Origin: DASPXK01 sp035637315 | GTDB lineage: Bacteria; Chloroflexota; UBA6077; JACCZL01 | Length of the DNA: 7,435 nt | NCBI GenBank assembly: GCA_035637315.1 | Contig: DASPXK010000084.1 | Coordinates: 1 to 7,435 of the forward strand | Reading direction: 5' to 3' | Shown here: positions 1-4,822 of the stretch, piece after piece | Position numbering within the stretch: position 1 is the stretch's first letter | How the letters are laid out: each line of letters begins with the position of its first letter | The notes under the pieces: generated by a model | What the model saw: the letters and a program-made list of their open reading frames with translations, nothing else | What the model was told of the DNA's origin: nothing | Databases searched by the model: none | Position numbers and translations under genes: made by a program

Positions 1-145
1 GGAGGACGCGTACGTGCATCATTTTGGGCAGGCGAGCTTCAAGCAGCTGAGCGCGGCGGAGTACCAGGCGATCTGGGATCGGAATCGGCGGCTGTACGAA
101 GAGAAGTGGGCCATGACCTGGCAGCCGCATCAGCTGCGCTCCTAG
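1..145 (+). CDS. Glycosyltransferase family 2 protein, C-terminal end only (5' truncated by the window edge)
   Basis: Reading in frame from base 2 gives 47 residues, starting EDAYVHHFGQASFKQL and ending MTWQPHQLRS before TAG at 143-145. This is the tail of a GT2-type glycosyltransferase, the part after the catalytic ED motif. It is recognised because the same tail ends the larger glycosyltransferase gene at 3290: bases 1-145 match 3146-3290 at 143 of 145 positions, and the only residue change is His to Tyr near the end. GT2 enzymes move a sugar from a nucleotide-sugar to a growing glycan, usually for cell-surface polysaccharide. The catalytic part lies outside the window, so whether this copy is intact cannot be judged. 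It could be a whole gene or a duplicated stub. Confidence 0.85.
   Translation, partial: EDAYVHHFGQASFKQLSAAEYQAIWDRNRRLYEEKWAMTWQPHQLRS
1..145 (+). repeat. Direct repeat, copy A of the glycosyltransferase tail (partner 3146-3290)
   Basis: Matches 3146-3290 with two base differences (G/A and C/T in adjacent Pro and His/Tyr codons near the end). The match ends at the stop codon: the downstream sequences differ, ATTGCGCTCC here and CCGCCCGGCA there. The left end of the repeat is cut by the window edge, so its true length is unknown. Confidence 0.9.
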
Positions 146-194
146 ATTGCGCTCCCTTGGCTGCGGGACCCATTGCCGCGGCATCGCAATTGAG

Positions 195-223
195 TTGATG
201 TTAGCTTGTAGTCCGCGTATACT
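195..223 (+). promoter_or_regulatory. Sigma-70-type promoter for the ZU5-like secreted protein gene
   Basis: A -35-like TTGATG (195-200) and a -10-like TATACT (218-223) are separated by exactly 17 bases. The -10 box matches the TATAAT consensus at five of six positions and the -35 box matches TTGACA at four. Transcription would start near base 230, about 20-35 bases before the candidate start codons. The element stands out from its GC-rich surroundings. The core TATACTGG recurs in the promoter of the PLP enzyme at 3354. Confidence 0.6.
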
Positions 224-256
224 GGTGCCGACCGAGGCGGCCAACCGGACTTGGAG

Positions 257-907
257 ATGACGGACGTGAAGCAGCTGAGATTCAGAGCTCAGGGTGCCGC
301 GAGCCTCGCACTATGGTTGTCCGTGAGCCTTGCCGCCATCCTGGTCCTGCTGTCGCTGCCCGGCAGCTGGGGACCCGCTTACGGTCAGACCGTGCCCCCG
401 TGCGGGCGGCCTTCCGAGCCACCACCCCACGGGCGGCGTATCAAGCCGCCCGGCCCGCCTGCCGGACCTCCGCCGCGCTGCCGATTTCCGGTGGCGACGA
501 CGCTGGTTGCCGCGAAAGGCGGGAGCCTGACGACGGCTGACGGAGCGGTGCGGGTTGTCGTGCCAGCGGGCGGCGCGCACGACGAGGTGGTGGCCGTTCT
601 TGAGCCGGTGATGTCATCGAGCGCTCCGCCGCCACCGCCGGAGTTCCAGCTTGGGGCCACAATCTTTCACCTCGAGTTTCGCGATCCGATCACCGGAGAC
701 CCGGTCCCCACCGCTGTTGAAATCACGGTGACGCTGGGGGACGACGACCCTGAGGCCGGCGAGGATTCAGGTGGCCTGATCCTAGCAATGTTCGACGGCA
801 CCGCGTGGATGCCTCTGCCCTCGGCACTGGACCCGACGGACCAGACCATCACCGCCCGCACTACGATCGGCGCCGCCCTGTTTGCCGTGGCAGTCTTAGC
901 GGCGTAG
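257..907 (+). CDS. Secreted protein with proline-rich linker and ZU5-like beta-sandwich domain
   Basis: The 216-residue product begins with a Sec-type signal peptide: basic residues (K5, R8, R10), a hydrophobic core at about 15-36, and a likely cleavage site after AYG near residue 43. A proline-rich stretch (about 46-74) with two cysteines (C49, C75) follows. Residues about 82-160 look like a ZU5-type domain, with the pattern GGSLTTADGAVRVVVPAGG and then a strand pair FHLEFRDP and AVEITVTL. The end (about 174-214: LILAMFDGTAWMPLPS, then TTIGAALFAVAVLA) is a further beta-strand block typical after ZU5 domains. ZU5 domains mediate protein binding and occur in bacterial surface proteins; the partner here is unknown. 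The start is uncertain. TTG 251 and ATG 257 are possible, but GTG 266 has GGAG (253-256) at the best spacing (9 bases) and would give MKQLRFRAQ, also a good signal-peptide start. It is flanked by glycosyltransferase fragments, so a cell-envelope role is plausible. Confidence 0.7.
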   Translation: MTDVKQLRFRAQGAASLALWLSVSLAAILVLLSLPGSWGPAYGQTVPPCGRPSEPPPHGRRIKPPGPPAGPPPRCRFPVATTLVAAKGGSLTTADGAVRVVVPAGGAHDEVVAVLEPVMSSSAPPPPPEFQLGATIFHLEFRDPITGDPVPTAVEITVTLGDDDPEAGEDSGGLILAMFDGTAWMPLPSALDPTDQTITARTTIGAALFAVAVLAA

Positions 908-1118
908 TGGACGTTGGTCAGAAGTCATCTGGGTGTCCAGCACGTAGAAATCTGGCCACTAGGAAGGGCCCGCGACCGCCACGAGCTCAGGCTGACACGG
1001 CCACGACGGAATAGCTCTGCCGGAGCAGGCCGGGAAGGCGGCCGCAGGATTCCGTTCGACCCAATGCGTCCGACGAGGTCGCGTTGGCGACCGCGGTGAC
1101 GCCGCTCGCTGAGGGGGG
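908..1118. other. Gene-poor spacer after the secreted protein gene
   Basis: Two hundred and eleven bases with no convincing coding frame on either strand. The short open frames lack a ribosome binding site and show no recognisable protein pattern. The only structure seen is a weak 6-bp inverted repeat (GGTCGC at 1077-1082, GCGACC at 1087-1092, 4-nt loop), too short and without a T-tract to call a terminator. The spacer runs directly into a glycosyltransferase remnant, so it may be decayed former coding sequence, but I cannot identify what. Confidence 0.5.
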
Positions 1119-1274
1119 CTGGAGCACGAGGGGGAGGCGTCCGACATCTGGGTGGCGGCGATGTACTGCGTGGCGCTGAGGCTTGAGGCGTGCGAGCGGG
1201 TGGGGGCTGGACGAGCGGTTTGGGGTGCGGCTGTTCGAGGACGACGACTGCAACCACATCAGCTGCGCTCCTAG
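1119..1274 (+). pseudogene. Degenerate glycosyltransferase family 2 tail with frameshift and internal deletion
   Basis: Bases 1119 to about 1250 align with 2970 to about 3103 of the large glycosyltransferase gene, at close to 90% identity by hand. The fragment opens LEHEGEASDIWVAAMYCVAL, matching LEHEGEAFDIRVAAMYCVAM. At about 1203-1210 two bases are missing relative to the full copy, which destroys the frame over the catalytic ED motif. At about 1250 the sequence jumps roughly 160 bases ahead to the last codons (QPHQLRS, TAG 1272-1274). The bases after the stop (ATTGGGCTCC) resemble those after the first copy (ATTGCGCTCC at 146) rather than those after the copy ending at 3290. It is a remnant of a further glycosyltransferase gene of this array and cannot make a working enzyme. 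Confidence 0.85.
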
Positions 1275-1686
1275 ATTGGGCTCCCCGGGCTGGGCATAGA
1301 CTGTGAGCGGTCGGAGTCGAGGCCGCCTATCTGGCGTCTTCTACCCGACCAGGCCCACCGTTTCCTGAAGGGCCTGCGGCGACCGCCGCCAGGACGGGCG
1401 ACAGCCGCGCGCGCCGCGCCGAGGCCTCCGCTCCGTCAACGGCTGTCCACCTACGACGTGATCTGCTTCTCGGTCGTCGATTGGGACTTCCGTTGGCAAC
1501 GGCCGCAGCAGCTCATGTCGCAGTTTGCCGACGCTGGTCACCGAGTCTTCTTCGTAACGGCGTCCCGGTTCCAGGCCGGCATTGGGAACCAGTTCCGAGT
1601 TCGACCGCTCCGCGACAACGTCTGGGAGGTGCAATTCGCGGCCTCCTCTCAACTAGGGGGAGTTCCCCACTGACCTGGCTCAATTC

Positions 1687-2505
1687 TTGGAACCGCTCTC
1701 CCTGGTCGAGGATTTGGGGCGGTTACGGGCGGAGTATGGGATTTGGAGCGCGGTATCGGTGGTGCAGGTGGCGACGTGGGCGCCGGCGGCGTACGGGGCG
1801 CGGGAGAGATTTGGGTGGCGGGTCGTGTACGACTGCATGGACGAGTGGAACACGTTTCCTGGGATCGAGCAGGCGTTGCTGGCGGAGGAGCGGCGGCTGG
1901 TGCGGGGCGCGGACCTGCTGGTGGTGAGCGGGCAGACGTTGTGGGAGAAGTGGTCGAGCCAGAATCCGCAGACGGTCTTAGCGCGGAACGCGACGGACTT
2001 TGAGCATTTTCAGAATCCTGGGATAGTGGCTGGGGTGGCGGAGCTGGGGCAGCCGGTGGTGGGGTACTTTGGGGCGATCGCGGAGTGGTTTGACCTGGAG
2101 CTGATGGTGCGGCTGGCGCGGGAGCGGCCGGGGTACACGTTTGTGCTGCTGGGGGGGACGTTTGGGGTGTCGATGGGGGAGTTGGAGGGGCTGCCGAACG
2201 TGCACGTGCTGGGGCAGCAGCCGTACGAGCTGATGCCGGCGTACCTGGCGCAGTTTCGGGCGTGCCTCATTCCGTTCAAGGTGAACGCGGTGACGGAGGC
2301 GACGGACCCGGTCAAGTTTTACGAGTACATCAGCCAGGGCAAGCCGGTGGTGGCGACGCGGATGCCGGAGCTGTATGCGTATCGGGAGTACTTGTACATC
2401 GCGGAGGACCAGGCGGCCTGGCGGTCGGGGAGGAAGACGGGGAGCTGCGGGCGCGGCGGATGGAGCTGGCGCGGGCGAACACGTGGCAGGCGCGGCTGGA
2501 GGTGA
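1687..2505 (+). CDS. GT4-like glycosyltransferase domain, central fragment of the broken fusion
   Basis: This open stretch holds most of a GT4 (GT-B fold) glycosyltransferase domain. It shows WRVVYDCMDEWNTFPG, the linker region LLVVSGQTLWEKW and ARNATDFEHF, the second Rossmann half starting GQPVVGYFGAIAEWFDLEL, and the donor-sugar binding segment TEATDPVKFYEYISQGKPVV, which carries the Glu-x7-Glu-type signature of GT4 enzymes (bases about 2295-2350). The last 28 or so residues after QAAW are out of frame and read as arginine- and glycine-rich nonsense. The apparent start is TTG 1687, in the middle of a domain whose first part lies in another frame at 1458-1673, so it is unlikely to be a natural start. 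Expect a non-functional fragment unless the frameshifts are sequencing errors. The intact enzyme would act at the inner face of the membrane in surface-polysaccharide assembly. Confidence 0.6.
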   Translation: MEPLSLVEDLGRLRAEYGIWSAVSVVQVATWAPAAYGARERFGWRVVYDCMDEWNTFPGIEQALLAEERRLVRGADLLVVSGQTLWEKWSSQNPQTVLARNATDFEHFQNPGIVAGVAELGQPVVGYFGAIAEWFDLELMVRLARERPGYTFVLLGGTFGVSMGELEGLPNVHVLGQQPYELMPAYLAQFRACLIPFKVNAVTEATDPVKFYEYISQGKPVVATRMPELYAYREYLYIAEDQAAWRSGRKTGSCGRGGWSWRGRTRGRRGWR

Positions 2506-3290
2506 TCAAGGCGGGGATCGAGCGGGTGCATCCGCGGGCGAGCGTGGTGGTGGTGACGTACAACAACCTGGCGTACACGCGGCTGTGTGTGGAGAGCGTG
2601 CTGCGGAACACGCTGCATCCGAACGTCGAGCTGATCGTGGTGGACAACGGGTCTGGGGATGGGACGGCGGAGTACTTGCGGGGGCTGGCCGGGGAGCGGG
2701 CAGGAGTACGGGCGATCGTGAACGTGGAGAATCGGGGGTTTGGGGCGGCAGTCAACCAGGGGCTGGGGCTAGCGAGCGGGGAGTATCTGGTGGTCTTGAA
2801 CAACGACACGGTCTTACCGAACGGGTGGCTGAGTCGGCTGGTGCGGCACTTGGAGGATCCTAGGGTTGGGTTGGTGGTGAGCGTGACGAACTTTTCGGGC
2901 AACGAGTCGCGGATCGAGGCGGAGTATGGGGACTTAGAGGGGCTGGAGGAGTTTGCGGCGCGGTATGGGCTGGAGCATGAGGGGGAGGCGTTCGACATCC
3001 GGGTAGCGGCGATGTACTGCGTGGCGATGAGGCGGGAGGCGTACGAGCGGGTGGGGCCGATCGACGAGCGGTTTGAGGTGGGGCTGTTCGAGGACGACGA
3101 CTACTCGCATCGGATGCGGCTGGCCGGGTATCGGGTAGTGTGCGCGGAGGACGCGTACGTGCATCATTTTGGGCAGGCGAGCTTCAAGCAGCTGAGCGCG
3201 GCGGAGTACCAGGCGATCTGGGATCGGAATCGGCGGCTGTACGAAGAGAAGTGGGCCATGACCTGGCAGCCATATCAGCTGCGCTCCTAG
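2460..3290 (+). CDS. Glycosyltransferase family 2 domain, 3' fragment of the broken fusion
   Basis: Read from ATG 2460, this gives 276 residues with a complete GT2 (GT-A fold) domain, similar to rhamnosyltransferase-type enzymes. SVVVVTYNNLAYTRLCVESV is the first strand and helix (residues 28-47), and VDNGSGDGT (61-69) binds the nucleotide-sugar. LNNDT (113-117) is the metal-binding DxD-like motif, and EDDDYSHRMRLAGYRV (211-226) contains the catalytic ED motif. All key motifs are present, so this half could work alone if translated. ATG 2460 is only a convenience start: it lies in the conserved LRARRMELARANTW linker and its nearest GGGGAG (2439-2444) is 15 bases away. More likely this is the second half of a GT4-GT2 fusion. 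Its last 145 bases are duplicated at the start of the window. Confidence 0.65.
   Translation: MELARANTWQARLEVIKAGIERVHPRASVVVVTYNNLAYTRLCVESVLRNTLHPNVELIVVDNGSGDGTAEYLRGLAGERAGVRAIVNVENRGFGAAVNQGLGLASGEYLVVLNNDTVLPNGWLSRLVRHLEDPRVGLVVSVTNFSGNESRIEAEYGDLEGLEEFAARYGLEHEGEAFDIRVAAMYCVAMRREAYERVGPIDERFEVGLFEDDDYSHRMRLAGYRVVCAEDAYVHHFGQASFKQLSAAEYQAIWDRNRRLYEEKWAMTWQPYQLRS
3146..3290 (+). repeat. Direct repeat, copy B of the glycosyltransferase tail (partner 1-145)
   Basis: Offset of 3145 bases from copy A, with 143 of 145 identical positions. This level of identity contrasts with the roughly 90% of the intervening remnant at 1119-1274. It indicates a recent duplication, gene conversion between neighbouring glycosyltransferase genes, or an assembly effect. 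Confidence 0.9.
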
Positions 3291-3330
3291 CCGCCCGGCA
3301 GGTACTGCGCCGCCCGCGCGGCCGGGCCCA

Positions 3331-3359
3331 TTGGCCGCTAACCTCGCAGGCTCTATACT
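3331..3359 (+). promoter_or_regulatory. Sigma-70-type promoter for the class V PLP enzyme
   Basis: TTGGCC (3331-3336) and TATACT (3354-3359) are separated by 17 bases. The -10 box is near consensus and the -35 box is weak, keeping only TTG. The start of transcription would be near 3366, about 20 bases before the ATG at 3386. The sequence after the -10 box, GGCGGCGTCC, resembles GGTGCCGACC after the -10 box of the promoter at 218, giving a shared TATACTGGnGnCGnCC block. Confidence 0.5.
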
Positions 3360-3374
3360 GGCGGCGTCCGCCAG
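3358..3374 (+). promoter_or_regulatory. Inverted repeat between the -10 box and the ribosome binding site
   Basis: CTGGCGG (3358-3364), a 3-base spacer, then CCGCCAG (3368-3374): a perfect 7-bp dyad. It begins in the -10 box and its right arm ends on the first base of the Shine-Dalgarno GGGAG (3374-3378). Because transcription should start inside the dyad, it fits an operator better than an RNA hairpin. No regulator is identified, and chance in GC-rich DNA is possible. Confidence 0.3.
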
Positions 3375-3385
3375 GGAGTGCCGCG

Positions 3386-4513
3386 ATGCAGGACTACCGC
3401 GCGCTGTTTCCGATCACACGCGAACGGGCGTATCTCAACCACGCTGCCATCGGACCGTTCTCCACTCGCGTCGTGGACGCCGTCCAGCGCTTCGCCCAGG
3501 CCCAGGCGACCCAGGCCGACCACGCTTCGGCTGAGCGGAAGGCGCAGCGTGAGACCACCCGCCGCAAGCTGGCCGAGCTCATCGGAGCCCACCCCACCGA
3601 GATCGCTATCGTCAAGAACACCCCCGATGCGCTCGGGATGGTGGCGGCCGGGCTGCGGTGGAAGCTCGGCGACAAGATCGTCTCGTCCGATCAGGAGTTT
3701 CCCGCCAACATCTATCCCTGGCTCAACCTGGCCGAACGGGGAGTCGAGCTGGACCTGGTTGAGAGCTGCGAAGGTCGCGTGCCACCCGAGGCGCTTCTGG
3801 AAGCGATCGACCCTCGGACCCGTCTGGTGGCGCTGTCGTGGATCGAGTTCAGCACGGGCTATCGTAACGATCTGGCCGCCATAGGCCGCGCCTGCCGCGA
3901 GCAGGGGGCTTTGCTCGCCGTCGACGCGATCCAGGGGGTCGGCGCGCTGCGGCTCGACGTGAAGCAGGCCCGAGTCGATTTTCTGGCTCTCTCGTCACAC
4001 AAGTGGATGCTCGGGCCGCTCGGAGTGGGCTGGTTCTACTGTCGCCGCGAGCTTCAGGACCAGCTGGACGTCGTCATGGTCGGCCAGGCCAGCGTCGTAG
4101 AGCGCCCCTCCTACCTCGACTACAGCCTGGAGCTATGGCCAGATGCGCGTCGCTTCGAGAACGGCGCGCCAAACGCGATGGGCATCGCCGGCGTCGAGGC
4201 GGCGCTCGACCTGTTCGCCGAGGTGGGGATGGAAGAGGTCGAGGCCCGGATCAAGGCGTTGACCGATCGCCTGGTGGCAGGCCTCGCGGAGCGCGGCTAT
4301 CGCCCGGCGGCCCGCCGGGGGCCAGACGACTGGTCCGGCATCGTCTCGTTCGAGTGTGAGTGCCACACGCCCGAGGAGCTGCACGCGGGGCTGCAAGCGG
4401 CCAACATCTCGACCGCCGTCCGTGAGCGCCGCGTCCGCGTCTCCCCGCACTTCTACAACGTGCCCGAGGAGATCGACGCCCTCCTGGCCGCCTTGCCGCC
4501 CGTGAGGTCCTGA
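3386..4513 (+). CDS. PLP-dependent class V aminotransferase-fold enzyme (isopenicillin-N-epimerase/cysteine-desulfurase-like)
   Basis: A 375-residue enzyme of the fold-type I, class V aminotransferase family, of normal family length. Visible features in order: the N-terminal YLNHAAIGPFS (16-26), which fits the family's substrate-side start; VKNTPDALGMVA (76-87), which cradles the PLP phosphate; AVDAIQGVG (178-186), with D180 contacting the pyridine nitrogen and Q183; and LSSHKWMLGPLG (202-213), with K206 as the likely Schiff-base lysine. RFENGAPN (256-263) and VRVSPHFYNVPEEID (350-364), with the carboxylate-binding arginine, follow. The catalytic Cys loop of true cysteine desulfurases is absent (ISTAVRERR stands there), so sulfur transfer is unlikely; epimerase, lyase or aminotransferase chemistry is open. 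ATG 3386 is chosen because GGGAG at 3374-3378 sits 7 bases upstream. The frame is open further upstream, but that part overlaps the glycosyltransferase tail. It appears to be transcribed alone. Confidence 0.88.
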   Translation: MQDYRALFPITRERAYLNHAAIGPFSTRVVDAVQRFAQAQATQADHASAERKAQRETTRRKLAELIGAHPTEIAIVKNTPDALGMVAAGLRWKLGDKIVSSDQEFPANIYPWLNLAERGVELDLVESCEGRVPPEALLEAIDPRTRLVALSWIEFSTGYRNDLAAIGRACREQGALLAVDAIQGVGALRLDVKQARVDFLALSSHKWMLGPLGVGWFYCRRELQDQLDVVMVGQASVVERPSYLDYSLELWPDARRFENGAPNAMGIAGVEAALDLFAEVGMEEVEARIKALTDRLVAGLAERGYRPAARRGPDDWSGIVSFECECHTPEELHAGLQAANISTAVRERRVRVSPHFYNVPEEIDALLAALPPVRS

Positions 4514-4537
4514 GCAGACTGCAGCCGGTTCGTAGTT

Positions 4538-4595
4538 CGTAGCGCGGGGGCTTGTCCCCCGCCACAAAAAGCGGGGGACAAGCCCCCGCGCTACG
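4538..4595. repeat. Perfect 25-bp inverted repeat with 8-nt loop (REP/MITE-like palindrome)
   Basis: The left arm (4538-4562) and right arm (4571-4595) are exact reverse complements over 25 bases, with loop CACAAAAA. Each arm is itself nearly palindromic: GCGGGGG...CCCCCGC forms a 7-bp hairpin at 4544-4562 and again at 4571-4589. The element can therefore fold as one long stem or two small ones. It starts 24 bases after the stop of the PLP enzyme. It may help end transcription, but the T-tract of an intrinsic terminator is missing. The form is that of dispersed intergenic palindromes (REP-like or small non-autonomous elements) scattered in bacterial genomes; copies elsewhere cannot be seen here. 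Confidence 0.85.
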
Positions 4596-4624
4596 CGCAT
4601 CACGCGGCCCCTGCCTCCGAACTG

Positions 4625-4657
4625 GGAACTCGGGACTCGGAACTCGGGACTCGGAAC
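4625..4657. repeat. 14-nt tandem repeat, about 2.4 copies
   Basis: The unit GGAACTCGGGACTC occurs exactly at 4625-4638 and 4639-4652, followed by the first five bases of a third copy at 4653-4657. Each unit is itself two similar heptamers (GGAACTC and GGGACTC), so the array is also a heptanucleotide pattern, like the one at 4771. No coding or binding role is evident. Confidence 0.85.
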
Positions 4658-4770
4658 CACACCTCCAGCCACTAACAGGTCCAAAGGCCAGGCCACACCT
4701 ACTCCTTTTACGGATGCGAGCATTTGGGCCACGCCCGCACACTATGGTCAAGTCTTCAGTTCGCGGTCCT

Positions 4771-4805
4771 GGACTTTGGACTTTCGACTTTGGACTTTGG
4801 ACTCG
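4771..4805. repeat. Heptanucleotide tandem repeat, five units
   Basis: Units of GGACTTT at 4771-4777, 4778-4784 and 4792-4798, a variant CGACTTT at 4785-4791, and a degenerate last unit GGACTCG at 4799-4805. The array stops five bases before the AGGAGG ribosome binding site of the first protease, so it probably lies in the leader or core promoter. Short tandemly repeated repetitive sequences of seven bases are known in several bacterial groups; slippage here would change the leader length in 7-base steps. Confidence 0.85.
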
Positions 4806-4809
4806 GAAT

Positions 4810-4815
4810 AGGAGG
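4810..4815 (+). promoter_or_regulatory. Strong ribosome binding site that decides the protease start
   Basis: AGGAGG at 4810-4815 is 7 bases before ATG 4823 but only 1 base before ATG 4817. The downstream ATG is therefore the better start. The frame also stays open far upstream, through the heptanucleotide repeat, but that part is a repeat translation. Confidence 0.75.
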
Positions 4816-4822
4816 CATGGCG

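Larger units (their letters stand above)
1458..3290 (+). pseudogene. GT4-GT2 fusion glycosyltransferase gene, disrupted by two reading-frame changes
   Basis: Three consecutive frames together spell one two-domain glycosyltransferase. Segment one (1458-1673) is the start of a GT4-like domain (VICFSVVDWDFRWQRPQQL). Segment two, one frame over (about 1657 to about 2420), carries the rest of that domain, and segment three (about 2421-3290), back in the first frame, carries a complete GT2 domain. The first break is near 1650-1670, beside a run of five G and a run of four C: the first frame meets TGA at 1671 and the second is closed by TAG at 1654. The second break, at about 2419-2430, falls between AEDQAA and EEDGELRARR, where relatives usually have a longer helix, so a deletion of roughly 20 bases is likely. 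No start codon has a ribosome binding site; GTG 1458 falls inside a recognisable domain. The gene is either truly dead or carries read or assembly errors. Codons end in G far more than in neighbouring genes. Confidence 0.75.
4514..4822. other. Repeat-filled intergenic region before the protease operon
   Basis: Three hundred and nine bases without a supported gene. The region contains a perfect 25-bp palindrome (4538-4595), a 14-nt tandem repeat (4625-4657) and a heptanucleotide repeat (4771-4805), listed separately. Open frames on either strand are low-complexity translations of these repeats. No clear -35/-10 pair was found, so the operon promoter is not located. The bases between the repeats (about 4658-4770) show nothing recognisable. 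Confidence 0.7.

Noticed and set aside
1297..1302. TAGACT as a decayed version of the TATACT promoter after the glycosyltransferase remnant
   Set aside because: No -35 partner at a proper distance and only a loose match afterwards; too weak to list as a promoter.
2330..2998. 222-residue open frame on the - strand opposite the glycosyltransferase
   Set aside because: Serine-, proline- and threonine-rich product with no domain pattern. It is a shadow of the G-rich coding strand, which shows clear GT2 motifs.
3140..3385. In-frame upstream extension of the PLP enzyme, giving a 457-residue protein
   Set aside because: It reads the glycosyltransferase tail in the wrong frame and crosses the promoter; ATG 3386 has a good Shine-Dalgarno and the family N-terminus starts there.
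4538..4595. Intrinsic terminator for the PLP enzyme gene
   Set aside because: The stem is strong but no T-tract follows on either side, so it is listed as a repeat and only possibly a terminator.
4133..4732. 199-residue open frame on the - strand over the end of the PLP enzyme and the palindrome
   Set aside because: It runs through the palindrome and tandem repeats and mirrors the PLP gene; no ribosome binding site or recognisable domain.
4538..4805. CRISPR array or attachment site suggested by several repeats in one gap
   Set aside because: Repeat units are 7 and 14 bases without spacers, and there are no cas, integrase or tRNA genes.
4724..4822. Upstream extension of the first protease, with a hydrophobic-looking start that could pass for a signal peptide
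   Set aside because: The residues are a translation of the heptanucleotide repeat, and AGGAGG at 4810-4815 points to ATG 4823.
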